Below are positions 10,489 through 20,070 of a stretch of DNA of 64,000 nucleotides, piece after piece (within the stretch, counting starts at the first letter, position 1; each line of letters starts with the position of its first letter). This stretch comes from Leptidea sinapis (lineage: Eukaryota > Arthropoda > Insecta > Lepidoptera > Pieridae), in NCBI RefSeq assembly GCF_905404315.1, contig NC_066280.1, positions 13,711,001 to 13,775,000 of the forward strand. The letters run 5' to 3'. A program made the position numbers and the translations under genes. The notes below the pieces were generated by a model. It saw only the letters and a list, made by a program, of their open reading frames with translations. It was not told the origin of the DNA and searched no databases.

Positions 10489-10695
10489 ACCCAAAACTTC
10501 TGAGCGGCACTACAACTGCGCTCGTCACCTTGAGACAAGATGTTAAGTCTCATTTGCCCAGTAATTTCACTAGATACGGCGCCCTTCAGACCGAAACACA
10601 GTAATGCTTACACATTACTGCTTCACGGCAGAAATAGGCGCCGTTGTGTTACCCATAATCTAGCCGGCATCCTGTTCAAAGGAGCCTCCCACTGG
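10489..10695 (-). mobile_element. A-tailed retroposon, copy 1 (3' part missing)
   Basis: Member of the window's commonest repeat. Sense begins ccagtgggaggctcc and runs through ggatgccggctag, ggcgcc, gcagtaatg, gtttcggtctgaagg, ggcaaatgagactta and gtctcaaggtgac. Here the sense strand is minus, and sequence is lost beyond the 'tttcaag' that precedes the distal arm of the internal hairpin. It joins directly to the ~110-bp repeat. No coding capacity and no evident tRNA head. Confidence 0.85.
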
Positions 10696-10785
10696 TAAAG
10701 CTTATGAAGTCGGTTGTTTTTTTATTAGAGTACAAATCTCTATTGAGACAAAATACAACTGAGGTGAGAAATTATTATCTAGAGC

Positions 10786-11200
10786 TTAGATTAAGGTTTG
10801 GTCTCCGCTGCGCTCCAACTACATACCGCACTACCCAAGTAAAATAGCTTTTTTATTACGGCAACTATTAGACGCTTGTGTGCGTGCCATCTTGACACTC
10901 CATGGCATCTTTCAAAATTTGTAACATACGCTTCGTGTTAAATACAAAATACTTACTGATGATACGTGATCCCAGTGTGTTTCTTATTTCTTGTATTATT
11001 ATTTTTACAAAGTTTTACTACGCAACACGGCATTTTACTTTCAATTATTAGCAAAGTTTAACAGCACACGTCAATGTCACACATTGTCCGAGACTGGCTC
11101 GAGTAGGTACACCTGGGTGTAGGTAGTATTAGTTGCCGCACTTTGCGACTACGCCTGCGGTATCTAGTTGGAGCGCAGTGGATACCAATCCATAATCTAA
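10786..11200. mobile_element. MITE with ~45-bp terminal inverted repeats
   Basis: Left end ttagattaaggtttggtctc and on through cgctgcgctccaactacataccgc. The right end, reverse complemented, reads ttagattatggattggtatc and cactgcgctccaactagataccgc. About 415 bp with no ORF. Partial copies lie at 33493 and 40273. The inner-right part (cgcaaagtgcgg, gccagtctcg, acaatgtgtgac) is also conserved in the 40.3-kb copy. A clean target duplication was not found, so the superfamily is unassigned. Confidence 0.8.
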
Positions 11201-11394
11201 ATTATAGAAATTCAACATTAACAATAATTAACGTGATAATGATAAAAAAATAATAAAAAATTTATTGAAGGCCTAGGTCTACTAGAATAGGCATATTAGA
11301 GCTAGCTTCGTTTTATCGATTCACCAATCTCTTGTACAGCAAATTACGTAGTTGATTAATATTAAGATTCTGTTTCACGTTAATGGGTTCATGT

Positions 11395-11563
11395 TATATA
11401 TATATAATGAAAATGGTATTTGAGGCTGTTTCACGCCTAAACCACTGATCGTACCGTCATGACCATTCAATGCGAAATTTATCCTAGGTGGTTTATGGCT
11501 ACTTATTTTTTTTATTTAATTTCCTTTTAAAATTCGCCTAGCGAAGCGTACGGGAACGGCTAG
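11395..11563 (+). mobile_element. Short Helitron-like element
   Basis: Begins with tatatataatgaaaatgg and 'tttcacgcctaaaccact', a block shared with the Helitron-like copy at 44878, and ends in gcgaagcgtacgggaacgg followed by CTAG|T. A GC-rich stem-prone run just before CTRR is the Helitron 3' signature. No helicase is encoded, so non-autonomous at best. The 5' boundary is uncertain. Confidence 0.45.
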
Positions 11564-11846
11564 TCTGTATATATAATGTATTCCAAAATAGTACCGGCGA
11601 GATTGTGGAATGTGCCACAGTAACAGATAACGTCGTGCTGATCCGCTGACGTCACGCGTCTGTTATGGAAGCTTATTGTACTGACTTGGCTTTGTACAGT
11701 TTCAAATTGTTGTATTTGTTGTAAATGTCTGCGCCAATTATCTCGTCCGAATATCTCGTATATTGTTTGTTTTCTCTCAGATAGCTATTTGTTTGCGAAG
11801 CGATCCTAGAAGAAACAGATTTTGAGAAAAGAAATACCTTGACGGC
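11564..11846. other. No gene seen
   Basis: AT-moderate sequence between two repeats. Only a short open frame, partly made of the neighbouring repeat, crosses it. Nothing recognised. Confidence 0.3.
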
Positions 11847-12422
11847 ATTTTTAGGGTCCGTAGGCAAATGGCAAAAAACGGAACCCTTATAGGTTCGAAA
11901 TGTCTGTCTGTCTGTCCGTCCGTATGTCACAGCCACTTTTTTCCGAAACTATAAGAACTATGCTGTTGAAAATTGGTAAATAGTTGTGTTCTGTGAACCT
12001 CACTAAGATTTATAATTTTACAAAAATAGAAGAAAGAAACAGTAAATTTTGGGGGTTCCCCATACTAAAACTTAAAAATTTTTTTTCATCATACCCATGC
12101 GGGTATCTGTGGATAGGTCTTCAAAAATGATATTGAGATTAATATCATTTTTTATCTAAACTCAATGGTTTGCGCGAGAGACACTTCTAAAGTGGTAAAA
12201 TGTGTCCCCCCCCCCCTGTGACTTCTAAAATAAGAGAATGATAAAATATAGGATTTACAACTACCATGCAAACTTCCACCGAAAATTGGTTTGAACGAGA
12301 TTTAGTTAGTAGTTTTTTTAATACCTCATAAATCGTAAACCTACAAGAACTTTTATATTATGGAAATTGCTGCTACGGAACCTTTAATGGGCGAGTCCGG
12401 CTCGCACTTGACCGCTTTTTTT
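11847..12422 (+). mobile_element. ~575-bp dispersed repeat, copy 1
   Basis: Starts atttttagggtccgtaggcaaatggc, carries a gtctgtctgtctgtccgtccgta run and a middle block around aaaatgatattgag and tttgcgcgagagac, and ends ctacggaacc-ttaatgggcgagtccg-gctcgcacttg. The copy at 61678-62253 has the same order and nearly the same length. ggtccgtag at one end and ctacggaacc at the other are an inverted pair. No ORF spans it. Probably a non-autonomous DNA element or SINE-like repeat; the class is unresolved. A C10 homopolymer lies at about 12207. Confidence 0.8.
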
Positions 12423-12680
12423 GATCTAAAAAGTAAAAGTTGTATTGCGGTAGTAATTTTCGAATTTTCTTTGTGAATTAAAACGGGTTCAGTCTTTAGA
12501 GAGATGCTCAACCTCAGGCCCATTCCGTTTACAATAGCCTGATAATGTATTTAAATAAAATTTAGGCGCTCTTGAATTTTAATCGGCAAAATTTGAATGA
12601 ATGATTCATTTCGTGATATGTTCACGAAGATTATATCAGAGGACCTGTAACACTGTAATACCCATTGAAAACATTCATTC

Positions 12681-12886
12681 CATTCAAATATTCTTATTTA
12701 AAATAGGATGTGACATCACTTATTGAAAGTCAAAAACTACCACCCATTCCAAGAAGAATGGCTCAGAATGAGAAGAATGGGCGCGAACCCAGCGGGCTTT
12801 TATTTGCCATCAAAAAATATGTTTACAAAGTAACATTGTATTATTAAACTTTTTTTAATACTGGTCGCTTCATTCCCAATCTGTAT
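12681..12886. repeat. Dispersed 'gatgtgacatcacttattgaaag' repeat, copy 1
   Basis: Shares aaaataggatgtgacatcac, ccacccattcca, gagaagaatgggcgc and the cattcccaatctgt block with copies at 29624-29918 and 59088-59232. The copies end at different points, which fits truncated retroposed pieces. In 29624 a minus-strand frame is open, but I do not recognise it. Between 12423 and 12680 nothing else is seen. Confidence 0.75.
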
Positions 12887-12921
12887 AAACTAAGATTTAT
12901 ACTGAAGAATCGAAGCAGCGA

Positions 12922-13190
12922 AGTGGGAGGCTCCTTAGCACAGGATGCCGGCTAGGTCATGGGTACCATAACGGCGCCTATTTCTGCCGTGAAGCAGTGA
13001 TATGTAAACATTACTGTGTTTCGGTCTAAAGGGCGCCGTAGCTAGTGAAATTACTGGGCAAATGAGTCTTAACATCTTATGTCTCAAAGTGACAAGCGCA
13101 ATTGTAGTGCCGCTCAAAATTTTTAGGTTTATCAGCAGGGCGTATCAATTACCATTAGCTGAACGTCCTGCTCGTCTCGTCCCTTATTAA
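12922..13190 (+). mobile_element. A-tailed retroposon, copy 2
   Basis: Near full-length plus-sense copy: gtgggaggctcctt at the start and gctcgtctcgtcccttatt at the end. A deletion inside the hairpin region removes the distal arm (after ttttaggttt). The typical trailing A run is degraded. Confidence 0.85.
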
Positions 13191-13227
13191 ATGCAAGGTT
13201 AAATCATATTGGAGATCTATGTTAGTT

Positions 13228-13266
13228 AGCCGATTCATTCATGGCTGGACCATGAATGAATCGGCT
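13228..13266. repeat. Perfect 17-bp hairpin
   Basis: agccgattcattcatgg pairs base for base with ccatgaatgaatcggct around the loop ctgga. Such a perfect stem is unusual among the otherwise decayed repeats here. It may be a fresh palindrome, a binding site or a transcribed stem-loop. The sequence alone does not decide. Confidence 0.7.
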
Positions 13267-13529
13267 CTTCTAAATCTATCGACGGTTATCTCGACATAGT
13301 TATGTGTATTTGTAACATACTGATATCCGGGAGCTAAATTTGCTTATAGGAGTATCGCCTCCTTCTTCCTATTCTTTGAGTGCTATAGTTCAGCTCTTAG
13401 TGGATCACGGACTTACTCGGGCGTAACAGTCAAGTTGCTCTAGACTAAAACAAATACATATAATATATATCTTATTACATAAGATTATCCGTGACCTTCG
13501 TGAATATACTGATTTTGATTTGATTTGAT

Positions 13530-13560
13530 TTGGCAAAACAACGTTTGCTGGGTCAGCTAG
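13530..13560 (+). mobile_element. Helitron-type 3' end
   Basis: ggcaaaacaacgtttgctgggtcag followed by CTAG|T. The same terminus closes the elements at 15848 and 52209, and appears reversed at 15459 and 27158. Only the terminal piece is recognisable here, after a gatttgattt tandem run. Confidence 0.55.
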
Positions 13561-14047
13561 TCTTTTAAAAAAATGTTTGAGGTTTATGTGAGGTGTCCTT
13601 TTGATTTCTATTGTCTTTGGCCTTATTTATTTTCATAAATATTTTTCGTAAAGCTTTTTTATAATTACTTACCAAATCTATGTTTTAATTTCTATGGTGT
13701 CATATCTACGTAAAATTTCACTCAAAGTTTAACTAGCCAAAAATTCCTCTATGATTTTTTTAGATTATCGATTCAAATTTCTGGTGATACGAAGTACCTT
13801 CCTACCTCCACAATTTTAGCTACATACTTTGCGTAAATATAGACTTAAAAAAAAACGCCCAACTCGTCTAATCGTAACATAGTACAAAAAATATACACAC
13901 AAAGCACAAGTAGAAACATAGCCAACGTACCTAGTTGACATGTATATCAATACAGATTCATTTGCCATTAGGTCGGCTACGCACAAAGGCCCAATCAGAG
14001 ACTAAGTGCGTATAAAGCCCAGTGAAACTAAATAACTAACCATCAAG

Positions 14048-14465
14048 TTCGCCAAAAAAAATACGGGTTGGACTCCGGAGTGCGGGCATAAGTGAAATAT
14101 AAACATTAATGTTGTGCATTTTTGAGTATTTTGGATTGGTTAGGGAATGATTTCGCACGAATTGCTTTATTTATCAGTATTAAAGTAATAGCATTTATAT
14201 GATTAAATACAATATTTATTGATTGCGCTATTATACGCAAAAACATCAATATATATTACATAAAAAATTTAACACTTCAGAACTATTACAATTATTTTAC
14301 ATTAAAAAGTTTATCTCTCAGAAAAATCTACTTTTCATTCATAATTTCAACGGCTGTCTTATGAATTTTCGATCAGGCCACGTGTCCTGACGCGAGTTTA
14401 ACATTTTATACCCATCCCAAGAATGTGCTCAACGCCGTTAAAGAATTTTTAATTTGAAAAAAAAA
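14048..14465 (+). repeat. ~400-bp repeat, copy 1
   Basis: Matches 48475-48882 in reverse complement over its whole length. Shared landmarks are acgggttg-actcc-ggagtgc, cattaatgttgtgcattttt, atttcgcacg-attgcttta, agtttatctctcagaaaaatc, gaattttcgatcag and ccatccca-aatg-gctcaacgccg. Clearly diverged, so an old family. No ORF is conserved between the copies. Confidence 0.8.
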
Positions 14466-14528
14466 AACAATATCATACAAGATCTAAAGTACCTACCATG
14501 CTAGAAAACCAATGCACGCCCATGAAAG

Positions 14529-14769
14529 TAATAATAATATTGACATACTTTTACACAAATTATCTTGACCCAAACTAGTCATAGCCTGTAGTATGGGTAC
14601 AAGACAACGATATATTTAATACAATATACTTACGTAAACATATATAATCATCCATGACTCAGAAAGAAACATCCATATTCATCATATAAATGATTCCACC
14701 TACCGGGATTCGAACCCGGGACCTCTAGTTTAGTAGGCAGGGTCACTAACCGTTCGGCTATATAGGTCG
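14529..14769 (-). mobile_element. tRNA-derived SINE, full length
   Basis: The minus-strand sense starts with a tRNA-like head at 14769-14696 (agccgaacggttagtg box A region; gggttcgaatcccgg box B) with a mostly paired acceptor stem (cgaccta / taggtgg). The body contains gagtcatggatg and attaaatatatcgttgtctt, and it ends in gtcaatattattattac. Head, body and short (att)n tail are the standard SINE layout; RNA polymerase III promoter boxes are visible. A body-only relative lies at 23299. Confidence 0.88.
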
Positions 14770-14898
14770 TCTATATGGTATGTATGAAAACACCGGACTT
14801 GCAACTTATACTGTTAAGTCTTTAACAATAAAGATGCAATTTATATTGACAGCATGATCTGCGATATCTTTTTCAAGTGTCAATTACTATTATAGCGC

Positions 14899-15273
14899 CA
14901 CGGACTAGTAAAAAAAGAAGGACTCCGCGCCGTGATATTAGCAAATGAAACACCTTTATACTAGTGTGTGTGCGGTTACGGGGGATACTAGTTACACAAT
15001 TTTTTCTCCCTTAAATAATCATATATGGCCACAAATACTTATATGTTATTGTTTTTACACTTTTTCACAACGCACGACGGCATTTTTAAAATATTTTAAT
15101 GCGACGCAAACTGATCTGTCACAGACGATGACAATTCTCATAATGGCCGCCTATCGGCCTGTAGTAGTGTAAGTGTATGCGTGGGGCTATGTATTTACAC
15201 GTTTACCGGCTTGTTTTGGTGCTACACTGTTATGTAAGGTGACACGGAGTCCTTATTTTTTTACTAGTCCGTG
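14899..15273. mobile_element. hAT-like MITE, copy 1
   Basis: ~29-bp terminal inverted repeats: cacggactagtaaaaaaaga-aggactccg at the left and, reverse complemented, cacggactagtaaaaaaata-aggactccg at the right. The 8-base duplication tatagcgc sits at both flanks (14891-14898 and 15274-15281). Eight-base target duplications mark the hAT superfamily. 375 bp with no transposase. A partial ORF (14945-15172) is not conserved in the other two copies. Confidence 0.93.
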
Positions 15274-15458
15274 TATAGCGCTTGTAATATGCTCTCAAGT
15301 GATAAACCTGAGGCGCTAATTAGACCGGGACGAATTCTGGATGGAAATAGACGGCATCTCAACGATGTGGTAACTGTGGTAATATTTCTGGTTTTCTTGG
15401 TGTTGCGAAAGATGTTTTGTTAAATAGACGAGCGTTTATGCTGTATTTTTAGATAGAA

Positions 15459-15848
15459 ATTAGCTGACTCAGCAAACTTTGTATTTCCTTGCATATAAAG
15501 TAATAAAAAAATCAATAATTAAAATTTTAATTTTTGAGGTAAAAAAAATAGATGACGACCGATTCTCAGATCTAACAAATATATCGTACTTCAATAATCA
15601 TTATATTCTATTGCCATCTTGCAACCCTCTTGCGGATCTGTGGTTGGTACAGAATAATATAAAAATCGCGATACAAAAGTAAGTGTTGATCGTAGACCGG
15701 TGAAAATTTGTATTTTTTTATGCTGTATCATAAAAAAATAAAAACAAAAAAATTTTGTTCAAAGAAATATAGTAGGTCTGAGAATCGGTTGCATCCCTAA
15801 ATATTTGTTTAATTATATGGCAATACAACGTTTGCTGGGTCAGCTAGT
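15459..15848. mobile_element. Two Helitron-type ends in inverted orientation
   Basis: The left edge (attagctgactcagcaaac, tttgtatttccttgcatataa) is the reverse complement of the right edge (ttatatggcaatacaacgt, ttgctgggtcagctagt). Inside, cgaccgattctcag on the left mirrors ctgagaatcggttg on the right. The element is thus an inverted pair of ends of the family seen singly at 51696-52209. No coding sequence. It may come from two opposed insertions or a palindromic rearrangement. Confidence 0.7.
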
Positions 15849-15967
15849 AATAAAATAAAAAAGAAATTCAAAAATATAAAAAATATATTTGGTTGGTCAC
15901 CCTTAATATTTAGGGGCATGAAAAATAGATGGTAACAAACACCGGGACACGATAATTTTATATATAT

Positions 15968-16868
15968 TGCGGTTATTACACTTGACTGAATTTAGTCATG
16001 TAAATTTAGAAGCAATATAAATAGCAGTATTAGTACAACGCAGAGCAGCTCGAATTATCGGGGACCTAGCGCTCTGTGAACGGCTGGATCACTTGGCGTT
16101 GCGTAGAGACGTCGCTTCATTATGTGTCTTCTACCGCATTTCTCATGGGGAGTGTTCCGAAGAGCTGTTCAACCTGATTCCTGCCGCCGCATTCCATCTT
16201 CGCACGACACGCCACAAGTTACGATATCATCCCCACCATCTGGATATGTGGCGGTCCTCCACAGTGCGGTTTTCAAGGTACTTTCTTCCTCGTACTACGA
16301 AGCTGTGGAATGAGCTTCCTTGTGCGGTGTTTCCGGGACGATACGACATGGGTACCTTCAAGAAAAGCGCGTACACCTTCCTTAAAGGCCGGCAACGCTC
16401 TTGTGATTCCTCTGGTGTTGCAAGAAAGTGTGGGCGGCGGTGATCACTTAACACCAGGTGACCCGTACGCTCGTTTGTCCTCCTATTCCATAAAAAAAAA
16501 ATAGAAATAAATATTGGTCGTAACACTAAGCTTTCTTGCAACAGGAAATTGAAATAAAGATTTGAATTTCATTTCCGTAATATCCCAAGCTGCTGACAAA
16601 AACTATCTCTGAAACTTGTTAGGCTATTACTTTTATTAGGGAACATAAAACTTAGATACGTCCTCCACGCACGAAGAGCCACTCGCGACTGAAATCAGTA
16701 ACTAAATGCGATTACACTTTCCTAAATGCGTTTCTAATTAGGCTTCTGAATGATTTAGTCATTCAGAAACCACCCTTACTTCTGAATTTAGGAAGCTAGG
16801 TTTCCGGATTGCGATTATTCTTTTCTAAATTCAGTAATGACTAAATTCAGTCAATTGTAATAACCGCA
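15968..16868. mobile_element. TIR element interrupted by a LINE tail
   Basis: Left end tgcggttattacacttgactgaatttagtca. The right end, reverse complemented, reads tgcggttattacaattgact, gaatttagtca: ~31 bases with one mismatch. Removing the LINE tail at 16032-16501 leaves about 430 bp, a typical MITE size. The inner right part carries more copies of the gaat-tagtcatt motif. No target duplication is certain (flanks are TA-rich). Confidence 0.8.
16032..16501 (+). mobile_element. LINE 3' tail (CR1/jockey-like), nested
   Basis: A 5'-truncated copy beginning in the post-RT region (cgcagagcagctcgaatt) and ending with the family's 3' end (cctcctattccat, A10). Within it a 116-codon plus frame (16093-16443) keeps VASLCVFYRISHGECSEELF and WNELPCAVFPGRYD, so this copy is among the younger ones. 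It lies inside the TIR element at 15968-16868. Confidence 0.9.
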
Positions 16869-17338
16869 TAAGATGAAACGGGAAACTTGAAAGAATCACT
16901 CTGAAGTTTTCTATGGGTATATCGGTAGCTAGTTAATTAAAGTATCCATTGCTCGGGCATGTCCCATTATCCGTGAGCGGTTTTATGCTGAGTGCTTTTA
17001 ACCGCAACCGGCGCTGTTGGAGACAAGACCAAATAAATAAACTACTTTCGCAGCGTTTAATATGTCTCTACTCCTTTGCTGATTGAAATAAATGTTTCGA
17101 TAAAATCTGCAAGCTTGAATAGATAGTCAGTAGACTGCCTTATTTAACGACTTCGAAAAAAGAAGACGATTAGCCGGGTTGGCCACTTTGTGAATTGAAT
17201 ATTTTTACTACTCTCCAGATTTCATTCTAAAAGGAAATGAGATCTGATGGAGATTTTAAAAGTCATTGAGATAACTCCTTTATATTTTATAGGTATAGAT
17301 ATACCGTTTTAAGTATTCACCAGAACAAATCAAGTATT
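16869..17338. other. No gene seen
   Basis: AT-rich, no ORF of note, no recognised repeat. Confidence 0.3.
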
Positions 17339-17648
17339 CCATTGGGAGGCTCGTTTGCACAGAATGCCGGCTAGATTATGGGTACCACAACGGCGCTTAT
17401 TTCTACCGTGAAGCAGTAATGTGTTAACATTATTGTGTGTCTGACGGGCGCCGTTGCTATTGAAATTACTGGGCAAATGAGACTTAACATCTTATGTCTC
17501 AAGGTGACGAGCGCAATAATTATAGTACCGCTCAGAATATTTGGGTTTTTCAAGAATCCTGAGTGGCACTGCATTGTAATGGGCAGGGCGTATCAATTAC
17601 CATCAGCTGAACTTCCAACTCGTCTCGTCCCTTATTGTCATAAAAAAA
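17339..17648 (+). mobile_element. A-tailed retroposon, copy 3, full length
   Basis: Full sense copy from ccattgggaggctcg to cgtctcgtcccttattgtca followed by A7. It shows the internal inverted pair tacc-gctcagaat / aagaatcctgagtggcact, which is one of the best examples of the family's stem-loop. Confidence 0.9.
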
Positions 17649-17991
17649 GTTGGTATACATTTAAATTATCATGTTGTTGAACTGACGAAGAAAATGATAA
17701 GGAAGCCGGAAGGTAGGATTGGAACTCTACAATGAAACCATGTATCCTCACCGTGTCTGACTTACTTGGAATTGTGACACGCTCTCTCTATAAAATCCCA
17801 TTGTATAGATTCTTATGCTATTGTGTCGCTTTTTGTACTTGATTCATATAAAGTGTTGACTCAATTGCCGTACTTGGCCTACCCATATTCGTGACTTTAA
17901 CTTGGTGCTAATTACTACCTGAGACTAATATAGATCGCAGAGACATTAAATTAAAGATAAGTATTTAATGTCGAAATTTTTTTTATACTTT

Positions 17992-18440
17992 TATTTATTA
18001 GCTTCACCTACAGACAGTGACGAGTTGTAGTGCCGCTCAGAATTTTTGGATTTTACATGAATCCTGAGCGTCACTGCTTTGTAATGGGCATGGTGTATCA
18101 ATTATCATCAACTGAACATCATGTGAGTCTCGTCCCTTATTTTCTTTAAAAAGAATTATGTTTGCTTGTAACCGACTCATTTGGGCGCGATTTTGATGGG
18201 TAAAGTGGGCTTTAAACTTCGTAAATTTATCGAGAACTGATGACAATAAATTTGATAAAATTAATCCATTATTTAAATTGCAAAATAAGATTTTTGTTAA
18301 TTTATATAATTTTCATCTTTATGGTAGGAATTGAAAGATTATTTTAAATTTCACCCATTATCTTTTTAACCGATTTATCTCATATTAGTAAATTTTCGAA
18401 TACCAAACAAAATTTTTAATTTATCTATGCAAATAATATT
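17992..18440 (+). repeat. 'attagcttcacctgtatg' repeat, copy 1, split by a retroposon
   Basis: Left part ttattagcttcaccta, then (after 18153) tgtttgcttgtaaccgactc, gcgcgattttgatgg, aacttcgtaaatttatcgag and gataaaattaatccatt, ending near 18440. The same order without interruption is seen at 21223-21500 and, reversed, at 23920-24186. Old, AT-rich, non-coding. The stretch 17649-17991 before it holds nothing I recognise. Confidence 0.75.
18015..18153 (+). mobile_element. A-tailed retroposon, copy 4 (5'-truncated), nested
   Basis: Only the 3' half remains, from gtgacgagttgtagtgccgc through the hairpin (gccgctcagaatttttgg / atgaatcctgagcgtcact) to ctcgtcccttattttctttaaaaa. 5' truncation with an intact 3' end is typical of target-primed reverse transcription. 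It splits the repeat at 17992-18440. Confidence 0.85.
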
Positions 18441-18649
18441 TAAAAAAAAAACCTAAAAATCACGCTTCAAATATTTTGGATAATATTTAGTTTGTAAATG
18501 TTTCATTGCCTTGTTCAAAAAAATGTTAAATTTCCCCTTTTATGTAGAGATACATTTTGTTAGATTGAGCTTTTGAAAGATTCATTTGTACCTTTATCCG
18601 GCTGACGAGCATCTTCAACAACCAATGCTGCGCGAGGTGTGGGGATTAA

Positions 18650-18720
18650 TAAAAGGCATCTATTTTCTCAAAATTGATTCCTTTAGAATTCTTTTTGATG
18701 TCATTTATAATACTAGTTAA
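18650..18720 (+). repeat. 'aaaaggcatttattttctc' repeat, copy 1
   Basis: About 70-95 bases (tattttctcaaaattgattc, tttagaattctttttgatgtcatt) nearly identical to 20497-20586 and 39179-39275, all in the same orientation. Low divergence for such AT-rich sequence suggests a recent or conserved module. Family unknown. 18721-19335 otherwise holds nothing recognised beyond a doubled aatattactatgact at ~18920-18960. Confidence 0.75.
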
Positions 18721-19347
18721 TATTACCGTTTCAGAAACAAATGGCATTCTAAAATATAATTCTGGATTTGCACATTCTCAAAGCAAAATAGTATCCAACA
18801 TGTTTTAGTCTGAATTTAGAAAATTATATATATATTTAAAGAAATTTTTTCTCATAAGATTTAACATAAAATCATGAGAATTTTACATTATTATACTATA
18901 CAATATTACTTTAGTTTATAATATTACTATGACTGTGATGAATGCAATATTACTATGACTAATCATGCAAAACAAACAAAGTGAATAATTACTAAATGAC
19001 GGTAGTTCCAAAAAAAGTAGCTCAACATAACAACATCAATATTTGAATTTATACGAAATAAGAAGGACTGGATGTGGCCAACGACTTATATAACAGTTGA
19101 AATATAAGAAAATATTTATAATTTTACCGATTTTTTTATTCAATTTTTTTCCCAATTTTACTGTTACAGTTATCTCTGAGGTTAAACTTCAACTGATCCG
19201 TTTAATGTTAACAATACTGCAATCTTCATTTGCATTTTGGCTTCATTTAAACTCATACATAATTATAGATGGTATTGTAGTCAGAACATGTCTGGCTATT
19301 GAAAACTACATGAGAAGTTAGACGCACTAGATAAGTCAATATGTTAC

Positions 19348-19672
19348 ACAAGTTAAATTTAAAAACAAAATTTATGAAAGATGCGGGACTCGAACCCGCG
19401 ACCTCTCGCGTTCTGTGCCAGCGCTCTTCCACTGAGCCAACCGTTCGAGTGACATCACGATCATAAATCTTGAGATGTCTTGTTCAACTCTCATGTTTTG
19501 GCTTCATCTACAAGATCTACTTTAAAGTTGATAACCTGCTCAACCCCAATATTTGCATATTAGGAAATTGACTTACGTCTCTTTAAAATCTAGTCAATTT
19601 GTTATTTTTTTTAAAGTCTTTTAATATCACTTCTGGGATTAATTATCACGCAAGTTAAATTTAAAAAAAAAT
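19348..19672 (-). mobile_element. tRNA-like SINE, full length with target duplication
   Basis: 325-bp element flanked by the 12-base direct repeat tcaatatgttac (19336-19347 and 19673-19684), a length expected for LINE-driven insertion. In minus sense: caagttaaatt-type edge, the aatcccagaagtga block, a body with ggggttgagcaggttatcaa, then the tRNA-like domain (19447-19377) and a second caagttaaatt edge, so the element carries short direct repeats at its own two ends. The tRNA part keeps box A (ggctcagtgg) and box B (ggttcgagtcc). Confidence 0.9.
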
Positions 19673-19687
19673 TCAATATGTTACAGG

Positions 19688-20062
19688 CACGGACGAGTAA
19701 AAATAGTAGGACTCCGCGCCGTCTGTGCGGTTACGGGGGATACTAGTTACACAATTTTTTCTCCCTTAAATAATCATATTATGTGGCCACAAATGATGTT
19801 CTATGTCATTGATGGCCACAAATACTTATATAGTATAGTTTTATATACATTTTCACAACGCACGACGGCATTTCTAAAATATTTTATTGAGACGCAAACT
19901 GATCTGTCACAGACGATGACAGTTCTCATAATGGCCGCCTATCGGCCTGTACTAGTGTAAGTGTGTGCCTGGGGCTATGTATTTACACGTTAATAGGCTT
20001 GTCTTGCTACTTGCTACACTGTTATGTAAGGTGACACGGAGTCCTTATTCTTTTACTAGTCC
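19688..20062. mobile_element. hAT-like MITE, copy 2
   Basis: Starts cacggacgagtaaaaatagt, aggactccg, and ends cggagtccttattcttttactagtcc. The 8-base gttacagg lies at 19680-19687 and again at 20063-20070; the last three bases of the right inverted repeat are missing. Compared with copy 1 it lacks ~35 bp near the left end and has a small duplication of atggccacaaat near 19790-19825. No ORF. Confidence 0.9.
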
Positions 20063-20070
20063 GTTACAGG

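Larger units (their letters stand above)
13191..14047. other. Mostly unassigned; contains a hairpin and a Helitron-type 3' end
   Basis: Contains the perfect hairpin at 13228-13266 and a Helitron-type 3' end at 13530-13560 (separate entries). The rest, including a GC-richer piece at 13320-13440, shows no ORF or repeat that I recognise. Confidence 0.3.

Noticed and set aside
14945..15172. 75-codon ORF inside the hAT-like MITE
   Set aside because: Not conserved in the other two copies; the element is non-coding.
17435..17680. 81-codon ORF and similar ORFs in other A-tailed retroposon copies (10329, 12935, 30082, 45390, 55721)
   Set aside because: They read the same non-coding repeat on either strand; length and ends differ between copies.
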